Positions 25,943 to 33,065 of a DNA stretch of 42,951 bases are shown here, in pieces. Origin of the DNA: an uncultured Myxococcales bacterium. GTDB taxonomy: Bacteria; Myxococcota_A; Polyangia; Polyangiales; Polyangiaceae. Each line of letters opens with the position of its first letter. Within the stretch, counting starts at the first letter, position 1. The position numbers were made by a program, and so were the translations under genes. The DNA is taken from assembly GCA_937872925.1 (NCBI GenBank), contig CALMUT010000201.1:1-42951 (forward strand). Direction: 5' to 3'. Under the pieces are notes generated by a model. That model had not been told where the DNA came from. It made no database searches and saw only the letters and a program-made list of their open reading frames with translations.

Positions 25943-26962
25943 TCATTTTTCGCAGTATTCATTCAGACCAAGTTTGCAGGCCTTTGCGAAGAACTCGTCG
26001 GCCTTCGTCTTGTCTTGATCGACGCCCAGCCCCTTCTTGTAGAGCTTGCCGGAGTTGGAGCAGCCGTCCGGGTAATCGCTCGCGCACGCTTTCTCAAACA
26101 ACGGGAGCCCGCGAGCCGCGTCTTTTTCCATCCCGAGCCCCTCGGCCGCCATCACTCCGGCTATGTTGCAAGCAACACCTCGCTTCTTGAACGCTTCGTC
26201 GTTGCAACTGGCTTCCAAGTGAATGAACGCGGTGGAATACTCCTTTTTGGCGCGAAACAGGGCCAGTCCGAGCACGAAGCAGGCGTCCTCGAACTTTGCG
26301 GTGCAGGCCTTCGTAGCGAACGGCACGGCTCCCTCGGGATCTGAAGCCTCTTGATCGAGCAGCACGCCAGCAGCATTGCGACAACCACGCATCGAGGCCT
26401 TCTCACAGGCTTTCTTCATCAGCTTGAGCGCTGTGGTTGGGTTCTTGTCGGTGCCCAGCCCCTCCAACTCAGTCAGGCCCAGCCGGGCACAAGCGTCACC
26501 GTTGCCCAGTTCGCACGCTTTCTGACTGTACTCGCGCACCTTGGACCAGTTTTTCCCGATGGCTTCGAATTCTCCCGCACGCGCGCACGCGTGACCGTCG
26601 CCATCTGCGCACGCTAAGCGATAGAACTCGGCGGCTTGCTTGGGAAACACTTTGGCTTCCCTCCCGTAGAACTCGTCCGCCAACTTCACGCATGCCGCGG
26701 CTGCGCCCGGCTTGCACGCGCTTGTATCGCGTACGCAGGAATTTGTGTGGGATTGTTGGCTTGTTCCCAAGCCCTTCTTGATCGTGACGGTGCCCGAGCA
26801 AATCTCGTCGCCTTTCTTGCCGGTGTACTTGAATGCGGCGCCGTCCTTCTTCAACTCGGTGACGCTAATGCCCTGGGACTCCAAGTAGCTGCGCGCTTCC
26901 GCGTCGCTGCCGCTGCAAGAGAGCGCAAGCACCGCAATGCCGAAAATGTTGAGACGGTTCAT
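25943..26962 (-). CDS. Sel1-repeat, HcpA-like Cys-rich lipoprotein
   Basis: 339 aa from the ATG at 26962, preceded by AAAGGAGAATC; a start nine codons upstream is less likely. MNRLNIFGIAVLALSC is a lipoprotein signal with Cys16. A short domain to ~85 is followed by about six to seven Sel1-like repeats, e.g. AAEFYRLACADGDGHACARAG, YSQKACELGNGDACARLGL, LMKKACEKASMRGCRNAAG and LFEKACASDYPDGCSNSG (each in part). Each repeat has two Cys with the KAC-x(7-8)-C spacing of Helicobacter Hcp proteins, where they form a disulfide within each repeat. A periplasmic or surface location agrees with that. Such repeats mediate protein-protein contacts. The downstream propeller-like gene may be in the same transcript. 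Confidence 0.83.
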   Translation of the reverse strand: MNRLNIFGIAVLALSCSGSDAEARSYLESQGISVTELKKDGAAFKYTGKKGDEICSGTVTIKKGLGTSQQSHTNSCVRDTSACKPGAAAACVKLADEFYGREAKVFPKQAAEFYRLACADGDGHACARAGEFEAIGKNWSKVREYSQKACELGNGDACARLGLTELEGLGTDKNPTTALKLMKKACEKASMRGCRNAAGVLLDQEASDPEGAVPFATKACTAKFEDACFVLGLALFRAKKEYSTAFIHLEASCNDEAFKKRGVACNIAGVMAAEGLGMEKDAARGLPLFEKACASDYPDGCSNSGKLYKKGLGVDQDKTKADEFFAKACKLGLNEYCEK

Positions 26963-27177
26963 GATTCTCCTTTTTGGCATGCTCCACAACCAACGAAAAC
27001 TAGCCGATCGTCACGACGCATCCAACCCGGTTTTCGGCGGCGGCACGCATCGCCTTGGAGCCGCAGCTATCCCGGTCAGGCAAGGGAATCGTCAGGCACG
27101 GGAATCACCACGCATGCGGCGGGTTGTGCTGAGCACGCTTCCGTCTTGACGCGGCGCGAAGGTGCGCCCCAACGCAG

Positions 27178-27194
27178 CGCCGCCGAGTGCGGCG
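27178..27194 (-). terminator. hairpin just after the Cys-rich repeat gene
   Basis: CGCCGC-cgagt-GCGGCG, 6-bp stem, immediately downstream of the minus-strand stop at 27198. No T-tract. Confidence 0.3.
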
Positions 27195-27197
27195 GCG

Positions 27198-28769
27198 TCA
27201 GAGACAAGGCGGCGGATTGCAGGAGCAGAAGTTACCGCTGCAGTGGCCTCCGGCGCAGCCGCATTGCCCGAGGAGGCCGCAGTTGGCGGTGCAGTTTACG
27301 AACCCGCCGCACCCGTCAGACGCCGTGCCGGCGCACTGGTTGGCGGGGCAGGGATTGGGATTGGGGGTGCAGCTGGTGCACACATTGTTGACGCAGGTAC
27401 TGGGCAATAGGCACTTGCCGCATGCGAGCGTACCGCCGCAGCCGTCAGGCAGCGGGTCGCAATTCTTGCCTTGCGCGGCGCAGGTGGTTGGAGTGCAGCC
27501 GCATACGTTCACTGTGCCGCCCCCGCCGCAGGATTGCGGACTGGTGCAACTGCCGCAACTGATGCTGCCCCCGCAGCCGTTGGAGATGGTGCCGCAATTC
27601 TTGCCTTGCGCGGCGCAGGTGGTTGGAGTGCAGCCGCATACGTTCGCTGTGCCGCCCCCGCCGCAGGATTGCGGACTGGTGCAACTGCCGCAACTGATGT
27701 TGCCCCCGCAGCCGTTGGAGATCGTGCCGCAGTTCTTGCCCTGAGCCGCGCACGTGGTCGCGGCGCAGCCGCATACGTTCGCCGTCCCGCCGCCGCCGCA
27801 AGACTGCGGACTGGCGCAGCTGCCGCAACTGATGCTGCCCCCGCAGCCATTGGAGATAGTACCGCAGTTCTTGCCTTCAGCGCTGCAGGTCGTGGGCACG
27901 CAGCCGCAGACATTCGGGGTACCGCCACCGCCGCAGCTATCCGCGCCGGTACAGCTTCCGCAGTTGAGCGTCTTGCCACAACCATCGGAGATCGTTCCGC
28001 AGTTCTTGCCCTGGGCTGCGCAGGAAGTCGGCACGCAGGGATTGGTGCCGCATTTGTTCGTACCGCCGCCACCGCAGGATTGGCCGCTGGGACAAGTGCC
28101 GCAGTTCACCGTAGAGCCACAGCCGTCGGAGAGCGTGCCGCAGTCCGCGCCGACGTCCGCGCATTGGATGGGCGTGCAGCCGCACTGGTTGTTGCTGCAT
28201 ACTTCGGGCAACTGACAGGTGCCGCATACGATGCTGTTGCCGCAGCCATCAGAGACAGTCCCGCAGGCGGCGCCCTGTTGCGTGCAGTTCTGCGGCGTGC
28301 AGCCACACGCATTGTCTGCCCCTCCGCCGCCGCAGGTCTCCGGCGCCTTGCAAACGCCGCAGTCCAGGACGCCATCGCAGCCGTCGGAAACTGTCCCGCA
28401 CGTCGCACCCAGCTTGGCACAGGTGGTTGGCGTGCAGGGCGTGGTCCCGCAGCGGTTGGCTCCGTTGCCCCCACAGAATAGGCCGCTGGGACAGCTGCCG
28501 CACTCGACGGTGCCGCCGCAACCATTGGAGATAGTTCCGCACTCGGCATTGTCAGTTTCGCACGTGCTGGGGGGACAGCTGCTGGCGTCGCTGCCATCGG
28601 GTGCGACCGCGCCGTCCGTATTCGAGCCGCCATCGGGGGAGGCGTCCGATGGATTTCCCGCGCCCTTCAAGTCGTCCAAGGACGAAGTCAAGCTGCAGGA
28701 CGCAGCGGCCCAGATCACAAGAAGCGACGCCAGGGCGCTGACCAACGCGCGCCGAAAGGACAAAAGCAT
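27198..28769 (-). CDS. Cys-rich tandem-repeat lipoprotein
   Basis: 523 aa. The signal ends in WAAASC with Cys25, lipid-anchor type. After an Asp/Ser/Gly linker (~30-62) about ten Cys-rich repeats follow. In the middle they are regular 45-residue units with the pattern CTPTTCAAQGKNC, GTISNGCGGSISCGSC, TSPQSCGGGGTANVCG; six or more Cys per unit imply a chain of disulfide-knotted modules. The repeats near the termini are diverged (TCGTVSDGCDGVLDC; CAGTASDGCGGFVNC), and the last ~50 residues hold further Cys pairs. Such CGTISDGCGG repeats occur in several myxobacterial surface proteins of unknown function. TAAACT lies five bases before the ATG with TGGCCA 17 bp further up, and no SD. An adhesive or protective surface role is inference. 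Confidence 0.85.
   Translation of the reverse strand: MLLSFRRALVSALASLLVIWAAASCSLTSSLDDLKGAGNPSDASPDGGSNTDGAVAPDGSDASSCPPSTCETDNAECGTISNGCGGTVECGSCPSGLFCGGNGANRCGTTPCTPTTCAKLGATCGTVSDGCDGVLDCGVCKAPETCGGGGADNACGCTPQNCTQQGAACGTVSDGCGNSIVCGTCQLPEVCSNNQCGCTPIQCADVGADCGTLSDGCGSTVNCGTCPSGQSCGGGGTNKCGTNPCVPTSCAAQGKNCGTISDGCGKTLNCGSCTGADSCGGGGTPNVCGCVPTTCSAEGKNCGTISNGCGGSISCGSCASPQSCGGGGTANVCGCAATTCAAQGKNCGTISNGCGGNISCGSCTSPQSCGGGGTANVCGCTPTTCAAQGKNCGTISNGCGGSISCGSCTSPQSCGGGGTVNVCGCTPTTCAAQGKNCDPLPDGCGGTLACGKCLLPSTCVNNVCTSCTPNPNPCPANQCAGTASDGCGGFVNCTANCGLLGQCGCAGGHCSGNFCSCNPPPCL
27430..28120 (-). repeat. 135-bp tandem repeats within the Cys-rich lipoprotein gene
   Basis: Period exactly 135 bp: the GCCGTTGGAG / GCCATTGGAG landmark recurs at 27576, 27711 and 27846. 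Units covering roughly 27476-27745 differ at only a few positions, while those beyond ~27900 are more diverged. This suggests recent duplication or gene conversion in the middle of the array. Confidence 0.8.
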
Positions 28770-28774
28770 GACCC

Positions 28775-28803
28775 AGTTTAGGGTCGAAGCGACGCTTTGG
28801 CCA
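28775..28803 (-). promoter_or_regulatory. candidate leaderless promoter of the Cys-rich lipoprotein gene
   Basis: Minus strand TGGCCA (28803-28798), 17 bp, TAAACT (28780-28775), then five bases to the ATG at 28769. The same layout as at 4260. Confidence 0.4.
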
Positions 28804-28904
28804 GTCCGGGCGCGGTCGGCACGGGACCCAGCGCCGGCGTGATTGTTGACTCTGGCGCCGGCGTCGTCGATCCGGAACCAGGTCCAGCGCCCGCGCAGGC
28901 GCAG

Positions 28905-28936
28905 AGTGCAAAGACACTAGAGTGCAGGGACACTAA
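28905..28936. repeat. tandem 16-bp repeat with internal dyads
   Basis: AGTGCAAAGACACTAG (28905-28920) directly followed by AGTGCAGGGACACTAA (28921-28936), 13 of 16 identical. Each unit has the dyad AGTG-N6-CACT. It lies 136-167 bp upstream of the Cys-rich lipoprotein start, a possible operator. The surrounding 28770-29027 interval holds no convincing gene. Confidence 0.45.
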
Positions 28937-28975
28937 CGACATGGATGCGCACGGCAGGGCTACGCATGCGGGCAC

Positions 28976-29004
28976 GCTAGCAAAGGGTCGTTCGGCTCGC
29001 TAGC
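28976..29004 (-). terminator. GCTAGC inverted/direct repeat after a lipoprotein gene
   Basis: Two copies of the palindromic hexamer GCTAGC (28976-28981, 28999-29004), each followed by AA, starting 24 nt after the minus-strand stop at 29028. They can form a 6-bp stem with a 17-nt loop. Weak. Confidence 0.25.
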
Positions 29005-29027
29005 AAGCGAAACGAAGCGCGAAGCAT

Positions 29028-29849
29028 TCAGTTCTGCCCGCGCTCGTCCCACTTCGGTGGTGGCACATCTTGTACGGTACCGACGACGGGTACGGGGTTC
29101 AGCCCCTGATTGCTAAGGCGGGCCAAGCCGCGTTCGTAGTTGAGGTAGGCGACCCCGTCGATCAAGGGATGGATGGATGCCGATTTGACCTTCGCGATCA
29201 GCGATTCGCCGAGCCATAGTTCGTCGTCACGGAATCGGTTCGAGCGGTATTCCAGATTCGTACCGGGCACTTTTGCGTGGATGGAGTCCTTGGTCTCCAA
29301 ACCGTCCTTGTCCTCCCAGCGTACGAGATGCCAGGTGCTCGCGGTTTTCCAAGTGCCGTACACCGCGACGATGCCCCCAGTCATCTCGCAGCCGGAGACT
29401 CGCCACGCCGGACACCTGGCTTCTGGCTTCTCGCTCGTTTTCCCCAGCACGGCGGTCACGGGCCACCACCGGGACGCGCAGGGACCGTCCTGCGAATTGA
29501 AAACTTCCAGTCTGGCGTCTGCTGGTCTGGGCGTTGTGCTGTCTTCGTCCTTGATGAACAAAAGTGATCGTTGCTTGGCGATCTCAACGCAGCTCTGACT
29601 GAAGAGCATGCCTCCGGCTTCGCCCGACTTGTCTCGCGTATCGCGATAGGCGTGGAAGCTGATCGGCGTTGGCGCCACCGCGACGGCAATCGGCGCCGCG
29701 GCTATCGGCGCGTTGCGCTCGTCCTGAAGTTCTGCTGGCCGTTGCTCAGCAGCGACCGGCGATGGCTGAAGGGTGGCCTCGCGAGGAGCGCAGGTGGCCG
29801 CACCGATCAGCGACAGCGCTGAGATTTGCGGCAAAAGTTTGTATTCCAT
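29028..29849 (-). CDS. putative lipoprotein, unknown function
   Basis: 273 aa from the ATG at 29849; the frame runs further upstream but would overlap the divergent gene and lacks coding character. MEYKLLPQISALSLIGAATC is a lipoprotein signal with Cys20. A Pro/Ala-rich linker follows to ~65. The rest is beta-rich with repeated Trp/Tyr strands: SLLFIKDEDSTTPRPADARL, GGIVAVYGTWKTASTWHLVRW, YRSNRFRDDELWLGESLIA and VAYLNYERGLARLSNQG. This may be a small propeller or sandwich; no family recognised. It forms a divergent pair with the lipoprotein at 29908, 58 bp apart; the protein end DVPPPKWDERGQN is polar. TAAGGT lies 11 bases before the ATG. Confidence 0.65.
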   Translation of the reverse strand: MEYKLLPQISALSLIGAATCAPREATLQPSPVAAEQRPAELQDERNAPIAAAPIAVAVAPTPISFHAYRDTRDKSGEAGGMLFSQSCVEIAKQRSLLFIKDEDSTTPRPADARLEVFNSQDGPCASRWWPVTAVLGKTSEKPEARCPAWRVSGCEMTGGIVAVYGTWKTASTWHLVRWEDKDGLETKDSIHAKVPGTNLEYRSNRFRDDELWLGESLIAKVKSASIHPLIDGVAYLNYERGLARLSNQGLNPVPVVGTVQDVPPPKWDERGQN

Positions 29850-29907
29850 CTGCGCCTGAGACCTTACGCCAAAGTAGCGAGCCGCGCGCGCGTGGTACGC
29901 TCGCGAC

Positions 29908-30942
29908 GTGCGCAATCTGGGAAAACGGATGGCACAGCTCGGCGCCTGCGCGCTGGGTGTGTCGTGCAGCGGCCTGGGTATTGGCGTGCCGGAACATCCA
30001 GAGGCTGCAGCACCACAGGAGCCCACAGCCGTCGTGCCCATTGGTACGTCGGGGCCGCCCGCCAATTCGGGGCTCCCGGAGCCCTCGACCGATGCAACGC
30101 GCCCGGTGCCCCCCGCGGAACCCGTCGATTACGCATCCGAAGCCAAATGGGCGCGGGCAAAGTACCCAGACGCTCTTGCCAAAGTGTCCTTCGTGTCTTT
30201 GGCCGATAAGCTAGAGGCTTGGGTCCCTGCGAAGGGTCAGCTCACGGTGTATCTTTCGGCTAGCGATTTCGCCTGCTCAAAGACGTTCCTCCAACGTCCT
30301 CTCGAGCCTGAGGCGACCGGGCCGGGCGAAAACGATGTCGTGGGCAGTCGCGATCCCGCCTACCTGCATGTGCTCGTGGCATTAACAAACGTTCGCGAGA
30401 GTCGGGTTCGCAACGAGCGAATTCGATCCTTCGGACGCGCCAGTGTGGGTCATTTCTTCGAAACCGAAAGTGCGTCAGGTTGGGATCGCTTTGAAGCGGG
30501 CCGTTGGGTGCCCGCCGGTGGGTCTGCGTTAGGCGAACCCAACAAGTACCGTGGGACGCTGAGTCACGTTGATTCCGAGGTCGCTATCTTCGGCGGCGTG
30601 CCGGCTCGCGCAAGTGTGACGTGCGGCGGTCCGTCGGTGGTGTGGCAGTGCCCTTCCGGCGGAACACGCAGCTGCGATTCCTGCCGAGTGTCGCAGGCCG
30701 AAGTCGTGGAGGCCCCGCCGACACAAGATAGTTTCGCAATACAGCACTTTTCGGCCACGCTCGCCGGTGCTTGCACGGATCCATGCCCGAAACACGTCCC
30801 GCCAGACAAGAAACGCATCGAGGCTCTGTTCTCAGCGACACTGCCCTGGATGCCAATGGCGAGCGGTGAGGCTCCACTAAAAATGTACAAGTCGCGCAAA
30901 CGCTGCTTGTCCGAACACAAGGTAGCGCACGCACAGCCGTAG
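29908..30942 (+). CDS. putative lipoprotein, unknown function
   Basis: 344 aa from the GTG at 29908, which has TACGCT exactly six bases upstream; the ATG seven codons later (29929) is the alternative. The signal contains MAQLGACALGVSC with lipobox GVSC. A Pro/Ala/Ser linker follows to ~70. The body has YASEAKWARAKYPDALAKV, QLTVYLSASDFACSKTFL, YLHVLVALTNVRESRVRNER and a Cys-rich stretch around CGGPSVVWQCPSGG and CDSCRVSQ, then VIL-type strands (FAIQHFSATLAGACTDPC). The C-terminus is basic (KMYKSRKRCLSEHK). Disulfides are likely. I recognise no family. It is divergent from the lipoprotein at 29849 and followed by another lipoprotein after 45 bp. Confidence 0.65.
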   Translation: MRNLGKRMAQLGACALGVSCSGLGIGVPEHPEAAAPQEPTAVVPIGTSGPPANSGLPEPSTDATRPVPPAEPVDYASEAKWARAKYPDALAKVSFVSLADKLEAWVPAKGQLTVYLSASDFACSKTFLQRPLEPEATGPGENDVVGSRDPAYLHVLVALTNVRESRVRNERIRSFGRASVGHFFETESASGWDRFEAGRWVPAGGSALGEPNKYRGTLSHVDSEVAIFGGVPARASVTCGGPSVVWQCPSGGTRSCDSCRVSQAEVVEAPPTQDSFAIQHFSATLAGACTDPCPKHVPPDKKRIEALFSATLPWMPMASGEAPLKMYKSRKRCLSEHKVAHAQP

Positions 30943-30987
30943 CGGGCGGCGACGGACGGAGCGCGGTGTAACTTGGGTTCTCGGCTG

Positions 30988-32049
30988 ATGGATCGACGGT
31001 TCTTCTTGCTAGCCTGCGCGTGCGCGTGCGCGCCAGTCGCGCCGCAAGGGGTGCACGCGCCACAACACGTGGTGGCAGCGCCGCCGGAGCGCACAGTGAC
31101 AGAGCCAGCCCCGTCACGCGCGCACAGTTCTGTCTGCGTGATCCCCGCCTCCGGTCGAGGGGAAGACATCGAACTGTTCAGCATGGAACAGCCACGCCGC
31201 CCGATCGGCACAGCGTCCGGGAGCGTGCCGATGGAGTGGATCGATCCGGACCTTCGGCTAGCCGAGGGGCGCGTGCGCTATAAGGACAACGGTGTGTTTC
31301 GCATCGAGGGTTGGGGCAAGGCGACGCACAACGCCGGCTTTCATTTGATCGACCGTGTGATGACCTTGGATGGCCACGGCTGGGTGAATGCGACCTTCAA
31401 CATTGCGTCCGGTTCCGCCGCGCGATCGGGTGACCACGTGCGTTTCGTTCCGCCAGGTACCTTGTTGCCAAGCGTCGCTGTCGACACGCCGTGTAGCAAC
31501 CTGCGCTTTGGTTATCCTACTGGGGAATACGCGATGTACGCCACCTACCAGGGCACGGAGGTGAAGCACCGGGTCATCGAACAAGGATTCGACCTTTTCG
31601 CGACGCCGAGCGGCGCGCCCATTCATGCGATCACCCAACCCCGTCACGTTTCCGTCTACCAGGCAGACGGCGCCTTCAGCTACGTCCGAATCGACGACGG
31701 CGAGTCGGTGGCCGTGGGATGGGTCAAGACGTCCGCACTTTCCGAGCCTGTTTCCGAACCCAAACGAGTCAGCTGCTGCGAAGAAGAGCGCGCCAAGCCC
31801 ATTAAGGTGCGGATGCCAGCGACCGAGTCGAAGCTCGGCACGGTAAAACACCTCGCGGAGCTGTACGTCGGAGCTAAGCCGGACGGCGCAGCAGTGGGAC
31901 TCGTTGAGGCGGGCCTTCGCGTGTCCCTGGGGCGCTTCGACGGTGAGTTCGTTCGTTTCGCTCCCCTCGGCAAGAACTTCTCGCCGCCCAAGGACCAAAG
32001 CTTTTGGATCCGGCAGGACGCGATTGAAAGCGGCGAGAGTTCGAGGTGA
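30988..32049 (+). CDS. putative lipoprotein with SH3b-like beta repeats
   Basis: 353 aa. The ATG at 30988 gives MDRRFFLLACACACAP, a very short lipoprotein signal with Cys10; a TTG five codons upstream would also be in frame. After a Pro/Ala linker there are several beta-rich segments spaced ~70-90 residues: EDIELFSMEQPRRPIGTA, QGFDLFATPSGAPIHAI followed by AFSYVRIDDGESVAVGWV, and LAELYVGAKPDGAAVGLV followed by FVRFAPLGKNFSPP. The pattern of LY/LF start, later Y/F-V-R-x and final GWVKTSAL resembles SH3b domains, which bind cell-wall material in other bacteria. The protein at 14292 is similar in design. No catalytic motif. It follows the 29908 gene on the same strand. Confidence 0.68.
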   Translation: MDRRFFLLACACACAPVAPQGVHAPQHVVAAPPERTVTEPAPSRAHSSVCVIPASGRGEDIELFSMEQPRRPIGTASGSVPMEWIDPDLRLAEGRVRYKDNGVFRIEGWGKATHNAGFHLIDRVMTLDGHGWVNATFNIASGSAARSGDHVRFVPPGTLLPSVAVDTPCSNLRFGYPTGEYAMYATYQGTEVKHRVIEQGFDLFATPSGAPIHAITQPRHVSVYQADGAFSYVRIDDGESVAVGWVKTSALSEPVSEPKRVSCCEEERAKPIKVRMPATESKLGTVKHLAELYVGAKPDGAAVGLVEAGLRVSLGRFDGEFVRFAPLGKNFSPPKDQSFWIRQDAIESGESSR

Positions 32050-32091
32050 GGGCGCGTCGCGCGATGGGGTCGCTCGTACGCCATTGATCGG

Positions 32092-32120
32092 TTTAGAACT
32101 CGGGCGATTAGTCGTATCTT
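32092..32120 (+). promoter_or_regulatory. candidate leaderless promoter of the MYXO-CTERM protein gene
   Basis: TTTAGA (32092-32097, four of six), 17 bp, TATCTT (32115-32120), then six bases to the ATG at 32127. No SD present. Confidence 0.45.
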
Positions 32121-32126
32121 TCGGCC

Positions 32127-32951
32127 ATGAGATCCTCAGCCAACGCACTCGTGATCGTCGTCGCGACTCTTGGGCTTTTCCTAGGCGCCCGCACCGCTCG
32201 CGCCGACGCTGTGCCACCACCACCGCCCAGTTGCCCCAAAGGCAAGGTCCCCGTCACCGATCATGGCGGACCGCGATGTGAGTTGGAAGCACCCAAGAAT
32301 TGTGCGCCAGGATATCGGGGTAGGATCGGTGGCACGTGTGTGCTCGCGACGTGTTCTACGGACCGTGAATGCGAAGCTGGCCGACGCTGCCTTTCGGTCG
32401 AAACCTGTCAGGAGTTTCGCGAGCTTCACTGGAGCGGGTGGGGGTGGCAGTCGCGCCAGCCCGTGTCGCGGGACAATCTCTTCGGTGGACCTCCGCGCCC
32501 GCCGCCTGATGGTCCGCCGAAGAAGGCTTGGGTCAATCTGAGCATCTGCGGCCAAGATGGTCCGTGCAAATCTCCCGCTGAGTGCCGACCAGCATCGCTC
32601 TGCTATCCACCGAGTTCAGTTGGCAAGACCGGGGCGAAGGTTGTCGCCAGCGGTGCACCAGAAACAACAGCTACGCCAAGTGGCGACGCGCCTCCAATCG
32701 GCGGCGACCCGTCTCCCATTGCCACCGACAGCGCAGAAGGCGCCAGCGGCGGCCAAGGCTCGAACGACGTTGCCAGCCACGGAAATCCCATTGACCCAGT
32801 TCAGGACACACCCACCAGCGACAACGGCGGCTGCCGCAAAGGATGCTCGGTGACGTCGACCCCCTCGCAAGCGGGATGGATCTCGCTGCCCCTCCTGGTC
32901 TGTTTGGGCCTGTTGCGTCGCCGGCGTGCAGCACACCGACGCTGGGCATAG
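32127..32951 (+). CDS. secreted Cys-rich protein with MYXO-CTERM-like sorting tail
   Basis: 274 aa. A Sec signal (ALVIVVATLGLFLGARTARA, cleavage before DAVPP) is followed by a Pro-rich start and a Cys-rich region: CPKGKVPVTDHGGPRC, CAPGYRGRIGGTC, CSTDRECEAGRRCLSVETC and CGQDGPCKSPAEC, read as short disulfide modules, similar to small EGF-like or dickkopf-like knots. A Gly/Ser/Pro/Thr linker (~175-232) leads to the C-terminal GGCRKGCS, a hydrophobic stretch ISLPLLVCLGLL and RRRRAAHRRWA, which matches the MYXO-CTERM layout; the Cys motif is GCRKGC rather than the usual GCxC. Surface display is expected. TATCTT six bases before the ATG suggests a leaderless transcript. Function unknown. Confidence 0.75.
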   Translation: MRSSANALVIVVATLGLFLGARTARADAVPPPPPSCPKGKVPVTDHGGPRCELEAPKNCAPGYRGRIGGTCVLATCSTDRECEAGRRCLSVETCQEFRELHWSGWGWQSRQPVSRDNLFGGPPRPPPDGPPKKAWVNLSICGQDGPCKSPAECRPASLCYPPSSVGKTGAKVVASGAPETTATPSGDAPPIGGDPSPIATDSAEGASGGQGSNDVASHGNPIDPVQDTPTSDNGGCRKGCSVTSTPSQAGWISLPLLVCLGLLRRRRAAHRRWA

Positions 32952-33065
32952 CCCCAAGACGCAGAACGCCCGGCCTGCCTGACACACCCTGGCACAGGCC
33001 AGCGCCGGGCATTGTTGCCAAATGCGTGCTTTGTCCTCGGCACGTCGATTGCAACATTCGGCGGA

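Noticed and set aside
27430..28590. CRISPR-like array
   Set aside because: The periodic sequence is the coding repeat of the Cys-rich lipoprotein; units are 135 bp, contiguous and in frame, without spacers.
28778..28975. 65-codon minus-strand frame with a hydrophobic, Cys-containing start
   Set aside because: It resembles a small secreted peptide but has no SD, and its DNA overlaps the proposed promoter of the next gene; the Pro/Ala/Thr end looks like chance translation.
31258..32223. 321-codon minus-strand frame
   Set aside because: Antisense to the lipoprotein at 30988-32049, which has a lipobox and recognisable beta repeats.
32325..32340. Second sigma-54-like promoter (TGGCACGTGTGTGCT)
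   Set aside because: The GG-GC spacing is one base short and it lies inside a coding sequence.
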